Below are positions 7,785-15,679 of a stretch of 23,008 bases of DNA, piece after piece (within the stretch, counting starts at the first letter, position 1; the number at the start of each line of letters is the position of its first letter). A program made the position numbers and the translations under genes. The notes beneath the pieces were generated by a model. That model saw only the letters and a list, made by a program, of their open reading frames with translations, did no database searches and was not told the origin of the DNA. Origin of the DNA: DSM-111022 sp043424535 (GTDB lineage: Bacteria > Bacillota > Bacilli > Lactobacillales > Aerococcaceae); NCBI GenBank assembly GCA_043424535.1, contig JBHWOV010000070.1:1-23008 (forward strand), in the 5' to 3' direction.

Positions 7785-8626
7785 TGTTTAATTTACAGAG
7801 AATGTCAGGAGCTCTAAATCCGATAGCCATTGAGTTAGGACCTTTTTCTATACGATGGTATGCGATAATTATTGTAATAGCAATTATTATAGGTGATTTT
7901 TTAATTCGTCGAGAAGGTCAACGAAAAGGTTATGATGAAGACACCTTATTTGATCTCATTTTTCCAGCCTTAATATTCGGAGGAATAGGTGCCAGATTAT
8001 ATTATGTCTTGTTTCGTCTCGATTATTATTTAGCAAATCCAACTGAAATTATCGCAATTTGGCATGGTGGGATGGCTATTTATGGTTTTGTTATTGGTGC
8101 TGGACTTACGATTATTTATTTATGTCATAAGAAAAAGATCAATGTCATAGAAATTTTCGATATCATTGCACCAGCTTTACTATCTGGACAAGCGATTGGT
8201 AGATGGGCTAATTTTATGAACCAAGAAGCACATGGCGGCCCCGTGACAAGGTCGTTTTTAGAAGGACTACATTTACCTGATTGGTTAATCAATCAGATGA
8301 ATATTCAAGGAACGTATTATCATCCAACCTTCTTGTATGAATCTTTGTGGTCATTTATAGGCTTTGTTTTACTTTTATATATTAGACAAAAGAAAAATTT
8401 TGCCTTTGAAGGTGAAATAATTGCTGGATATGCTATTTGGTATGGTCTAGGGCGAGTATGGATTGAAGGGATGCGCACGGATAGTTTATATTTAGGGCCT
8501 TTAAGAATATCACAGTGGGTTTCAGCATTGTTTATTATTGTGGGTCTTATTTTTGTCATTTATCGACGTCGTCATTCTGATAATATTCCTTACTATACGG
8601 ACAATCGACATGAGGAGCGGATATAA
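7784..8626 (+). CDS. lgt: Prolipoprotein diacylglyceryl transferase
   Basis: Lgt transfers diacylglycerol from phosphatidylglycerol to the lipobox cysteine of pre-lipoproteins at the outer face of the membrane. The 280-residue protein has about seven hydrophobic segments. Landmarks are HGGMAIYG (94-101), the Lgt signature GRWANFMNQEAHGG (139-152) with the essential Arg140, HPTFLYESLW, and GRVWIEGMRTDSL near the C-terminus. Ala142 stands where most relatives have Gly (GRxGNF); I take this as tolerated variation. The ATG overlaps the hprK stop by one base (TAATG) and the TAA overlaps the gpsA ATG in the same way. Confidence 0.97.
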   Translation: MFNLQRMSGALNPIAIELGPFSIRWYAIIIVIAIIIGDFLIRREGQRKGYDEDTLFDLIFPALIFGGIGARLYYVLFRLDYYLANPTEIIAIWHGGMAIYGFVIGAGLTIIYLCHKKKINVIEIFDIIAPALLSGQAIGRWANFMNQEAHGGPVTRSFLEGLHLPDWLINQMNIQGTYYHPTFLYESLWSFIGFVLLLYIRQKKNFAFEGEIIAGYAIWYGLGRVWIEGMRTDSLYLGPLRISQWVSALFIIVGLIFVIYRRRHSDNIPYYTDNRHEERI

Positions 8627-9678
8627 TGAAAATTACTGTTTTAGGTATGGGATCTTGGGGCAGTGCTTTAGCACAAGTATTAGCGGATAATCAACATGAG
8701 GTGGTTATTTGGAGCCGAGATGAAAAACAAGCAGAAGAATGGAATCTGCAACATACTAATTCACAGTATCTGCCTGATATTTCTATGCCTGAAGAGGTAT
8801 TAGCTACTTCGGACTTAAATTTAGCGGTAGATAAGAGTGAAATGGTGCTCATTGTTATACCTACTAAGGGAATTCGTTCTGTCACGAAAAAATTGGCCAA
8901 AGTATTTGACCAATTGACATCCAATCCCATTATTGTGCATGCGACGAAGGGAATTGAGCCAGAAACACATTTACGTGTGAGTGAAATGATTAACGAAGAG
9001 TTAGAAGGGCTCCATTATCAAGATATCGTTGTCTTATCTGGACCGAGTCATGCAGAAGAAGTAATTAGACGAGAAATTACAACGATTACTGCAGCGAGTA
9101 AAGATATAAAAACGGCTAAAATTGTACAAGAGGCCTTCATGAATTCTTATTTTCGTGTCTATACTAACCAAGATATTATCGGCGTAGAATTAGGTGGAGC
9201 GCTAAAAAATATCATTGCACTTGGTGCAGGAATCTTAGATGGTCTTGGCTATGGAGACAATGTAAAGGCAGCATTAATTACGCGTGGTCTAGCGGAAATT
9301 ATGCGCTTAGGTGTAGAGTTGGGTGCAGATCCGATGACATTTAGTGGATTAAGTGGTATGGGTGATTTAATTGTTACTTGCAATAGTGTTCATTCAAGAA
9401 ATTATCGTGCAGGCAAATTATTTGCACAAAAATATGATAAAGAATATATTGAACAAGAAATTGGAATGGTCGTTGAAGGGATTCTGACTTGTAAGGCTGC
9501 TTATCAAATAGCACAATCTCTTAATATTGAAATGCCTATCACTGAAGGCTTATATCGTTTGATTTATCAAGATGCTCAGCTTGATAAAGGCATTCAATCT
9601 TTAATGAACAGACAAGGTAAATCCGAACCGAGTACTATTGACCATCTATTAAATTTAAATATGAACACGGAGGAATAG
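8626..9678 (+). CDS. gpsA: NAD(P)+-dependent glycerol-3-phosphate dehydrogenase
   Basis: GpsA reduces dihydroxyacetone phosphate to sn-glycerol-3-phosphate, the backbone for phospholipids and teichoic acid. The N-terminal Rossmann fold begins MKITVLGMGSWGSA (dinucleotide motif Gly7 to Gly12). The catalytic Lys is K194 in GGALKNIIALGAG, followed by the conserved ITRGLAEI and SGMGDLIVTC blocks. At 350 residues it is slightly longer than the usual 330-340 because of its C-terminal tail. The ribosome binding site GAGGAGCGG lies inside the end of lgt, and the start is TAATG-coupled. It sits beside lgt, whose substrate phosphatidylglycerol depends on its product. Confidence 0.97.
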   Translation: MKITVLGMGSWGSALAQVLADNQHEVVIWSRDEKQAEEWNLQHTNSQYLPDISMPEEVLATSDLNLAVDKSEMVLIVIPTKGIRSVTKKLAKVFDQLTSNPIIVHATKGIEPETHLRVSEMINEELEGLHYQDIVVLSGPSHAEEVIRREITTITAASKDIKTAKIVQEAFMNSYFRVYTNQDIIGVELGGALKNIIALGAGILDGLGYGDNVKAALITRGLAEIMRLGVELGADPMTFSGLSGMGDLIVTCNSVHSRNYRAGKLFAQKYDKEYIEQEIGMVVEGILTCKAAYQIAQSLNIEMPITEGLYRLIYQDAQLDKGIQSLMNRQGKSEPSTIDHLLNLNMNTEE

Positions 9679-9680
9679 TA

Positions 9681-10619
9681 TTGACAGAACAATCATTAAT
9701 TCAAGCAGATGTCATTATAATTGGTGCTGGACCAGGCGGAATGACGGCAGCATTATATGCCTCTCGAGCAAATTTGAAGACAATTGTCATTGAAAGAGGT
9801 GCCCCTGGTGGGGAATTATTAAATACCTCAGAGATAGAAAATTATCCAGGTTTTAAACAAATATCCGGAGCAGAATTAGCAGATAATTTCTATGCTTCAG
9901 CGATGGCTTTTGGTGCTGAACATGTTTATGGTGATGTAGAAAAAGTTACGATTCATGGTCAAATGAAGCAAGTTTCGGCTGGGGACAAAGTATATCAAGC
10001 GCCTGTCGTGATTTTAGCAACTGGGGCGTTAAATCGCCGATTAGGAATTCCAGGCGAAGAACAATTATCAGGACAAGGTGTGTCTTTTTGTGCGGTTTGT
10101 GACGGATTCTTCTTTAAGAATCGCAAACTTGTAGTTGTGGGTGGAGGAGATTCTGCGGTTGAAGAGGGGACCTATTTAACGCAATTTGCAGAAAAGGTAA
10201 CCATTATTCATCGGCGTGATCAGTTACGTGCTCAAGAAATTTTACAAGAACGAGCCTTTAATAATCCTAAAGTTGATTTTATTTGGGATACTGTAGTGGA
10301 ATCTATTAACGGCGATATGATGGTTGAGTCAGTGACTTTAAAAAATGTCAAAACAAATGAAACAACAGAATTTAAAACGAATGGTGTATTTATTTATGTT
10401 GGTATTGTACCCAATTCACAAATTGTTGCTGAATTAGGTATTACAACACCAGAAGGATGGGTCAAAACAAATGACTCAATGGAAACATCGATTCCAGGAC
10501 TATTCGCGATTGGGGATGTACGTGAAAAACATTTGCGACAGGTTGCTACTGCTGTTGGTGACGGAAGCATTGCAGGCCAACGTGCTTACGATTATTTACA
10601 GTCAATAGAGATAGAATGA
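9681..10619 (+). CDS. trxB: Thioredoxin reductase
   Basis: A 312-residue FAD flavoenzyme that uses NADPH to reduce thioredoxin. It has an N-terminal FAD motif GAGPGG (about 16-21), the redox-active pair C137-A-V-C140 in CAVCDG, the NADPH-site motif GGGDSAVEE, and the C-terminal FAD motif ending FAIGDVR. The start is TTG at 9681, placed by GGAGGA (9669-9674) six bases upstream; no ATG lies nearby in frame. It is the last gene of the hprK operon, two bases after gpsA, and is followed by a terminator. A ferredoxin-NADP reductase is less likely because the CxxC is intact. Confidence 0.96.
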   Translation: MTEQSLIQADVIIIGAGPGGMTAALYASRANLKTIVIERGAPGGELLNTSEIENYPGFKQISGAELADNFYASAMAFGAEHVYGDVEKVTIHGQMKQVSAGDKVYQAPVVILATGALNRRLGIPGEEQLSGQGVSFCAVCDGFFFKNRKLVVVGGGDSAVEEGTYLTQFAEKVTIIHRRDQLRAQEILQERAFNNPKVDFIWDTVVESINGDMMVESVTLKNVKTNETTEFKTNGVFIYVGIVPNSQIVAELGITTPEGWVKTNDSMETSIPGLFAIGDVREKHLRQVATAVGDGSIAGQRAYDYLQSIEIE

Positions 10620-10639
10620 AAATGAATAATATAGCTTCC

Positions 10640-10670
10640 AGCCAGTTGTGAATTTAGCGACTGGCTTTTT
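10640..10670 (+). terminator. Terminator of hprK-lgt-gpsA-trxB operon
   Basis: AGCCAGTTG (10640-10648) pairs with CGACTGGCT (10658-10666) in a 9-bp stem with one G-U pair. The loop is 9 nt, and five T residues follow (10666-10670). Confidence 0.85.
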
Positions 10671-10681
10671 GATTGTTCATT

Positions 10682-10706
10682 ATTCTTTTAAGAACATTAA
10701 AAGAAT
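10682..10706. repeat. Perfect AT-rich inverted repeat upstream of pgcA
   Basis: ATTCTTTTAA (10682-10691) and TTAAAAGAAT (10697-10706) are perfect 10-bp complements around the 5-nt spacer GAACA. The repeat lies between the trxB terminator and the pgcA promoter, centred about 70 bp before the expected start of transcription. It has no T tail and would be weak as an RNA hairpin, so a protein-binding site is possible. It matches no operator I can name. Confidence 0.5.
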
Positions 10707-10748
10707 GGCAAGAATTTAAGAATATGAGACACTATTTTATCTAGTTCA

Positions 10749-10757
10749 TGGTATAAT
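10749..10757 (+). promoter_or_regulatory. pgcA: Extended -10 promoter of pgcA
   Basis: TGGTATAAT (10749-10757) is an extended -10; no convincing -35 lies 17 bp upstream. Because this hexamer contains the upstream ATG at 10756, that ATG precedes the transcription start and cannot begin the protein. Confidence 0.7.
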
Positions 10758-10771
10758 GAAAGCGTATTATA
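10756..10771. promoter_or_regulatory. Candidate CcpA (cre) site at the pgcA transcription start
   Basis: ATGAAAGCGTATTATA agrees with the cre consensus WTGNAARCGNWWWCAW at all but two positions (the C and A near the right end). It covers the -10 edge and the expected start of transcription, a common place for CcpA repression. The core AAAGCG half is good and the right half is degenerate. AT-rich promoters give such partial matches by chance. Confidence 0.35.
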
Positions 10772-10791
10772 AAATAAGGAGGGCTAACACC

Positions 10792-12510
10792 ATGAGTTGG
10801 CAAGAAACATATAAACATTGGATGGATGCTGAGCATTTGGAACAAGATTTGAAGACTCAATTAGAGGGGATGTCTGAGGAGGAGCTCGAAGAATCCTTTG
10901 GAGCGAATTTGAGTTTTGGAACAGCCGGGATGCGAGGTATTCTTGGACCTGGGACCAATCGTATGAATATATATACGGTGCGTCAAGCAACTGAAGGCTT
11001 AGCCAAGTTAATCTTAGATGCCGGGCAAGAAGCAATGGACCGCGGCGTGGCCATCGCATATGATAGTCGTCACATGTCTCCTGAATTTGCAATGGAATCA
11101 GCACTTGTTTTAGGCAATCATGGCATTAAAAGTTATGTCTATGAAAGTTTGAGACCTACACCGGTTCTTTCATTTGCAGTTCGCCATTTGAATGCTTACG
11201 CAGGAATTATGATTACTGCGAGTCACAATCCAGCGGCTTATAATGGTTATAAAGTTTATGGCGAAGATGGGGGACAAATGCCACCAGAGGATGCAGATAA
11301 GCTGACAATGTATGTTAGACAAGTAGAAGATCCATTGAATGTTGCAGTTGGCGATAAAGATGCACTGATTCAAGAGGGACTTATCGAGATTGTTGGCGAT
11401 AATGTTGATGCGGCTTATTTAGAAGCAATGAAGTCTGTCAATATTGATTATGACCTCATTAAAGAAATGAATGATGATGTAAAAATTGTATTCTCTCCAT
11501 TACACGGAACAGGCTATTACATTGGTATGAAAGCTCTAGAGCAAGCTGGTTTTACCAATGTTACAGTTGTAGAAGAGCAAGCAGAAGCTGACGGGGATTT
11601 CCCAACCGTTACTTCGCCGAATCCAGAATCTCCCGAAGCGTTCGAATTAGCCGAGAAATTAGGACATGAGATAGAAGCAGACATTCTATTAGCAACAGAC
11701 CCAGATGCTGACCGTCTTGGAGCGATGATTCGTAAGGCAGATGGCAATTATCAATTATTAACTGGAAATCAAATTGCTTCAATCATGCTAGATTATATTG
11801 TCAATGCACGTAAGGCACAAAATGATCTTCCTGATAATAGCGTCGCTGTTAAATCGATTGTATCAACTAATTTAGCGGATGCTATTTTAGAAGCGAATGG
11901 CTTGGAAATGGTGGAAGTATTAACTGGATTTAAGTTCATTGCTGAAAAGATTAAAGAATATGAAGAAACGAATGAAAAGACTTTCTTAATGGGATTTGAA
12001 GAAAGTTATGGTTATTTGAAAGAGCCATTTGTACGTGATAAAGATGCGATTCAAGCTCTCGTTATTTTAGCTGAATTAGCGGCATTCAATAAAAAAGCTG
12101 ATCGTACATTGGGTGATGCACTCATCGATATGTATGAAAAATATGGTTACTTCAAAGAAAAAACTATTTCAATCGATTTCCCTGGACTATCAGGTAAACA
12201 ACGCATGGCAGAAATCATGAAATCTATTCGTGAAGAAGGAATCGATACATTAGCAGATCAAAAAGTTGTGCATGCTGCAGATTACCTGAATGGCGTACAA
12301 AAAGATGAAAATGGTGTTGAATCAGCATTAGATTATCCGAAGTCAGATGCGCTGAAATATCAATTAGAAGACAAAAGTTGGGTGGCATTCCGTCCGTCAG
12401 GTACCGAGCCAAAAATTAAATTATATCTTGGTGTTGAAGGTGACTCTCAGTCCGAAGTAGATGAAAAAGCAGAAAAATTAGAAACAGCGATTCGAGCATT
12501 AACAAATTAA
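10792..12510 (+). CDS. pgcA: Alpha-phosphoglucomutase / phosphohexomutase
   Basis: A 572-residue enzyme of the alpha-D-phosphohexomutase family that interconverts glucose-6-phosphate and glucose-1-phosphate, feeding UDP-glucose for glycolipid anchors, teichoic acid decoration and polysaccharide. Seen in order: the phosphoserine loop TASHNPAAYNG with Ser144, the metal-binding loop DPDADR (303-308), the sugar-specificity loop GFEESYGY, and the phosphate-binding loop RPSGTEPK near the C-terminus. Length and loops match Bacillus PgcA; phosphomannomutase activity cannot be excluded by reading. ATG 10792 is chosen because TAAGGAGGG lies just before it and the upstream in-frame ATG 10756 falls inside the -10. 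The gene is monocistronic. Confidence 0.95.
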   Translation: MSWQETYKHWMDAEHLEQDLKTQLEGMSEEELEESFGANLSFGTAGMRGILGPGTNRMNIYTVRQATEGLAKLILDAGQEAMDRGVAIAYDSRHMSPEFAMESALVLGNHGIKSYVYESLRPTPVLSFAVRHLNAYAGIMITASHNPAAYNGYKVYGEDGGQMPPEDADKLTMYVRQVEDPLNVAVGDKDALIQEGLIEIVGDNVDAAYLEAMKSVNIDYDLIKEMNDDVKIVFSPLHGTGYYIGMKALEQAGFTNVTVVEEQAEADGDFPTVTSPNPESPEAFELAEKLGHEIEADILLATDPDADRLGAMIRKADGNYQLLTGNQIASIMLDYIVNARKAQNDLPDNSVAVKSIVSTNLADAILEANGLEMVEVLTGFKFIAEKIKEYEETNEKTFLMGFEESYGYLKEPFVRDKDAIQALVILAELAAFNKKADRTLGDALIDMYEKYGYFKEKTISIDFPGLSGKQRMAEIMKSIREEGIDTLADQKVVHAADYLNGVQKDENGVESALDYPKSDALKYQLEDKSWVAFRPSGTEPKIKLYLGVEGDSQSEVDEKAEKLETAIRALTN

Positions 12511-12528
12511 TGAATTGAAACAGTTCTT

Positions 12529-12570
12529 AAACAGTCCTCCATGCCAAGTTATGGCATGGAGGACTGTTTT
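12529..12570 (+). terminator. Very stable terminator after pgcA
   Basis: A perfect 17-bp stem (12529-12545 with 12553-12569), core CAGTCCTCCATGCC, closes a 7-nt loop and ends in TTTT (12567-12570). The left side begins with AAA, so a bidirectional role is possible, although no gene here reads leftward. Confidence 0.9.
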
Positions 12571-12580
12571 AATCTTATTT

Positions 12581-12609
12581 ATCCTATTGAAGGATGGATG
12601 GAATATCCT
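12581..12609. repeat. Alternating inverted repeats ATCCT-AGGAT-ATCCT before rapZ
   Basis: ATCCT (12581-12585), AGGAT (12591-12595) and ATCCT (12605-12609) allow the middle copy to pair with either outer one. The last copy lies where the -35 of the rapZ promoter would be. The units are only 5 bp, so chance is a real possibility. Confidence 0.3.
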
Positions 12610-12623
12610 AATAACTTCAATTG

Positions 12624-12632
12624 TGATATAAT
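12624..12632 (+). promoter_or_regulatory. rapZ: Extended -10 promoter of rapZ operon
   Basis: TGATATAAT (12624-12632) is an extended -10, with only a poor -35 upstream (TATCCT, 12604-12609, 17 bp away). The start of transcription is expected near 12639, about 27 nt before the rapZ ATG. Confidence 0.65.
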
Positions 12633-12665
12633 AAAACAATAGACAATAAAGAAAAGAGGGATCAT

Positions 12666-13547
12666 ATGTCGGATACATTAGAACTTGTAATTATTACAGG
12701 AATGAGTGGTGCTGGGAAAACAGTTGCTGTCCAAAGTTTCGAAGATTTAGGTTATTATTGTATCGATAATATGCCACCGACATTATTACCGACATTTTGG
12801 GAATTGATGAAAGAATCAGGTAAAATTACGAAAATTGCCTTAGTAATTGATTTAAGAACGAGAGAATTCTTTCATGAAATTGACCATCAGATTGCTAAAA
12901 TGGCAAATACCCAATACATTACAACAAAAATTTTATTCTTAGAAGCTAATGATGAAGCGCTAATTTCAAGATATAAAGAATCTAGACGAAATCATCCACT
13001 TGCGATGGATGGTCGTGCGATTGATGGAATTAATCAAGAAAGAGAAATGCTGGCTGAAATCCGTACGCGTGCCCAATATGTGGTTGATACATCAGATATC
13101 ACCCCGCGGGAATTGCGAAAGATTATCATTAATAATTTTTCAAGTGATGATTATATTCCATTTCATGTTGAAGTCATGTCATTCGGATTTAAACATGGAA
13201 ATCCAATTGATGCAGATGTTTTGATTGATGTGCGTTTTTTACCGAATCCATTCTATATTGAAGAGTTAAAACCCCTAACAGGTAAAGATGAAGCAGTGTA
13301 CGAATATGTTATGAAACAACCAGAAACGCAAGTCTTTTATAATAAATTTATGGATTTATTAACTTTCTGTTTGCCTGGTTATAAAAAAGAAGGTAAAAAT
13401 AGTGTCATTATAGCAATTGGCTGTACAGGCGGTCAGCATCGTTCAGTTGCTTTAACAGAGAGAGTTGCCAATCAACTCCGAAATGATGACTACGTTGTAA
13501 ATGTATCGCACAGAGATATGCGATTTGCCAATAGGCAAGAGGCGTAG
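12666..13547 (+). CDS. rapZ: RNase adapter / nucleotide-binding protein RapZ (YvcJ)
   Basis: A 293-residue P-loop protein. Walker A GMSGAGKT lies at 12-19 and is followed by the family block FEDLGYYCIDNMPP. The C-terminal domain holds GCTGGQHRSVALTE, the conserved RapZ C-terminal signature. In E. coli RapZ guides RNase E to the small RNA GlmZ; in Bacillus the homologue YvcJ binds and hydrolyses GTP and affects competence, with mechanism unclear. No GlmZ-like RNA is expected in this group, so the Bacillus-type role is the safer reading. GAGGGA precedes the ATG. Its stop overlaps the start region of yvcK, and rapZ-yvcK-whiA is a widely conserved operon. Confidence 0.96.
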   Translation: MSDTLELVIITGMSGAGKTVAVQSFEDLGYYCIDNMPPTLLPTFWELMKESGKITKIALVIDLRTREFFHEIDHQIAKMANTQYITTKILFLEANDEALISRYKESRRNHPLAMDGRAIDGINQEREMLAEIRTRAQYVVDTSDITPRELRKIIINNFSSDDYIPFHVEVMSFGFKHGNPIDADVLIDVRFLPNPFYIEELKPLTGKDEAVYEYVMKQPETQVFYNKFMDLLTFCLPGYKKEGKNSVIIAIGCTGGQHRSVALTERVANQLRNDDYVVNVSHRDMRFANRQEA

Positions 13548-13549
13548 TG

Positions 13550-14560
13550 ATGGCAGAGATGAATGGGAAATATAATGTGACAGTTATCGGAGGCGGAACG
13601 GGCTTACCTGTAATTCTACGAGGATTAAAAGCTCTGGATGTAAATGTCACAGCCGTTGTCACAGTGGCTGATGACGGTGGGAGTAGTGGCGCATTACGAG
13701 ATTATGTGAATGTTGTTCCACCTGGAGACATACGTAACTGTATGGCTGCTTTATCTGAAGTTGAAAAACCGATGTTAGATTTATTTCAATATCGGTTTGA
13801 TACAGATGATGATTTTCTTGCTGGACATGCGATAGGTAATTTAATCATTGCTGCATTGAGAGAGATGAATGGGTCCATGATAGGCTCCATTGATATTTTA
13901 TCAAAATGGATGAAATTAAGCGGGGCCGTGCTACCTGCAGCCGAAGAAGCCTTAGTATTGAATGCAATTTTTGAAGACGGAACGATTGCTGTTGGTGAAT
14001 CACAAATTGCAAAGCATCGTAAGAAAATCAAGGAAGTAGCAGTGACAACAATGTCTGGAGATCCAGCGATATACGCGTCACCAAGAGTAGTCGATGCGAT
14101 AATGGATGCAGATTTAGTAGTGATTGGGCCGGGTAGTTTATATACAAGCATTCTACCAAATCTAATGATTAAAGAAATCGGCGATGCGATGAATCAAACA
14201 TCTGCAGAAGTGGTATATATTTGTAATATTATGACACAACTCGGAGAGACAGAAAATTTCACTGACGCAGATCATGTGGAAGCATTGCATGATCATTTAG
14301 AAGCACCATTTATTGATACGGTATTGGTGAATATTGCCCCGGTTCCAAATGAATATATTAAAACCCAGCCTAACGAAGAATATTTATTACAAGTTAAACA
14401 TGATTTTCAAGGTTTACAAAAACAAGGATTAAGAATAATTTCAAATGATTTCTTGAGTATGCGTGATGGAGGGGCTTATCATGATACTGAGAAGGTCGTA
14501 GATGAGTTAGGGCATATTTTAAGAAATCGCAAAATTCATCAAAAAGAACAATATACTTAA
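13550..14560 (+). CDS. yvcK: YvcK family gluconeogenesis / morphology factor (CofD-like fold)
   Basis: A 336-residue cytoplasmic protein of the YvcK/CofD-like family. Family blocks seen are GGGTGLPVILRGLK near the N-terminus, ADDGGSSGALR, PPGDIRNC, GHAIGNLI and GPGSLYTSILPNL. In Bacillus YvcK binds UDP-sugars, is needed for growth on gluconeogenic carbon sources and influences cell shape and wall synthesis; it is not thought to make F420. Starts at GTG 13547, ATG 13550 and ATG 13559 share a frame; AAGAGG (13537-13542) sits 7 bp before ATG 13550, which I prefer. The rapZ stop ends at 13547, so the two genes are translationally close. Confidence 0.95.
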   Translation: MAEMNGKYNVTVIGGGTGLPVILRGLKALDVNVTAVVTVADDGGSSGALRDYVNVVPPGDIRNCMAALSEVEKPMLDLFQYRFDTDDDFLAGHAIGNLIIAALREMNGSMIGSIDILSKWMKLSGAVLPAAEEALVLNAIFEDGTIAVGESQIAKHRKKIKEVAVTTMSGDPAIYASPRVVDAIMDADLVVIGPGSLYTSILPNLMIKEIGDAMNQTSAEVVYICNIMTQLGETENFTDADHVEALHDHLEAPFIDTVLVNIAPVPNEYIKTQPNEEYLLQVKHDFQGLQKQGLRIISNDFLSMRDGGAYHDTEKVVDELGHILRNRKIHQKEQYT

Positions 14561-14584
14561 AACATGACCTATATAAAATAACTG

Positions 14585-14605
14585 TGGGATTTTTAAAAAA
14601 TCCCA
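14585..14605 (+). terminator. AT-rich palindrome between yvcK and whiA, possible weak terminator or attenuator
   Basis: TGGGATTTTT and AAAAATCCCA are 10-bp arms around a single base, in practice a GGGAT/ATCCC stem with an A/T loop. A T-rich stretch (ATATTTATTT) follows. It sits 25 bp downstream of yvcK and 27 bp before whiA, so it may lower rather than stop read-through. The whiA ribosome binding site lies outside the stem. Confidence 0.4.
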
Positions 14606-14632
14606 TATTTATTTGTAAAAAGGAGTGAAAAG

Positions 14633-15553
14633 ATGACTTTTGCAGCACAAGTAAAGAAAGAGTGTACTCTGCTTGAAGTACATCGAGAACACGCTAAAGC
14701 AGAATTAGCTGCATTGGTACGGATCAACGGAGCGGTTTCACTATATCAACAAGAACTGACATTAAATGTACAAAGTGAAAATGCTGCGATTGCCCGACGG
14801 ATTTATTCGTTATTAAAAGAACATTTTGGTGTCGAGGGAGAACTAATCGTTCGGCGAAAAATGAAATTGAAAAAGAATAATGTTTATATTGTCCGTTGTC
14901 GACACCATGTATATGAATTATTAACAGAGCTAAATATTCTTGAAGATGGTGTGATGCAACGGACAATTACAGATGATATTTTAAAAGATGAACAAAAGCA
15001 GCGTTCTTATTTAAGAGGCGCCTTTTTAGCAAGTGGCTCCGTTAATAATCCAGAATCAAATAATTATCATCTAGAAATTTATTCAACCTATGAGGACCAT
15101 AATGAACAATTGTGCCAAATGATTAATCATTTTGATTTGAATGCGAAAACGATTGTTAGAAGGAATGGTTATATCACTTATCTAAAAGAAGCTGAAAAGA
15201 TATCAGATTTTTTACAATTAATTGGCGCAACCAGTTCCATGTTACAGTTTGAAGATGTTCGTATTATACGTGATATGCGCAATTCAGTAAATCGTTTGGT
15301 GAATATGGAAAATGCCAATATGAATAAAACTATTGATGCATCACAAAAGCAATTAGAAGCGATCCGTACGATTGATTCAGAAAAAGGATTAGAATATTTA
15401 CCAGAAAAATTACGCATTATGGCTGAATTTCGTTTACAAAATCCTGATATGACACTTAAAGAGTTAGGGGAACAAGTTCCAGGTGGCCCCATTTCTAAAT
15501 CAGGAGTGAACCATCGGTTGAGAAAGATTGTACAAATAGCGGAAGATTTATAA
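14633..15553 (+). CDS. whiA: DNA-binding protein WhiA
   Basis: A 306-residue WhiA. The N-terminal half is a degenerate LAGLIDADG-like fold without nuclease activity, seen in the RGAFLASGSVNNPESNNYHL block (about 126-145). The C-terminal helix-turn-helix includes TLKELGEQVPGG and SGVNHRLRKI. WhiA activates sporulation septation genes in Streptomyces; in Firmicutes such as Bacillus it binds DNA and affects cell division and chromosome segregation without acting as a clear transcription factor. ATG 14633 is preceded by AAAAAGGAGTG. It is third in the rapZ-yvcK-whiA cluster, 72 bp after yvcK, with an AT hairpin between that may tune its level. Confidence 0.96.
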   Translation: MTFAAQVKKECTLLEVHREHAKAELAALVRINGAVSLYQQELTLNVQSENAAIARRIYSLLKEHFGVEGELIVRRKMKLKKNNVYIVRCRHHVYELLTELNILEDGVMQRTITDDILKDEQKQRSYLRGAFLASGSVNNPESNNYHLEIYSTYEDHNEQLCQMINHFDLNAKTIVRRNGYITYLKEAEKISDFLQLIGATSSMLQFEDVRIIRDMRNSVNRLVNMENANMNKTIDASQKQLEAIRTIDSEKGLEYLPEKLRIMAEFRLQNPDMTLKELGEQVPGGPISKSGVNHRLRKIVQIAEDL

Positions 15554-15596
15554 TAAAATAGCATTTTCCAATATAATCTCCTAAAGTCCTTAAAAA

Positions 15597-15641
15597 GGGT
15601 TATTTATTATTAGTACGATGAATCGTATGAAAAAATAACCT
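15597..15641 (+). other. Long imperfect stem-loop between whiA and ssb
   Basis: GGTTATTT (15598-15605) pairs with AAATAACC (15633-15640). Inside, GTACG and CGTAT form a second short stem around ATGAAT. The downstream bases TGTTTCGCT are not a proper T run, so this is at best a poor terminator. It could be a leader structure for ssb or an RNA-processing site. Confidence 0.4.
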
Positions 15642-15679
15642 GTTTCGCTATGAATTAAAAATAGTTTAAGGAGGAGTTT

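Noticed and set aside
10756..10791. Upstream ATG extending PgcA by 12 residues
   Set aside because: The ATG is part of the -10 hexamer, so it is not transcribed, and the extension would be coded by the ribosome binding site of ATG 10792.
12529..12570. The 17-bp hairpin after pgcA as a small RNA gene or riboswitch
   Set aside because: A perfect stem, short loop and T tail just after a stop codon are fully explained by an intrinsic terminator.
13786..14151. 121-codon leftward frame inside yvcK
   Set aside because: It lies wholly within a highly conserved gene on the other strand, with no start signals; a shadow frame.
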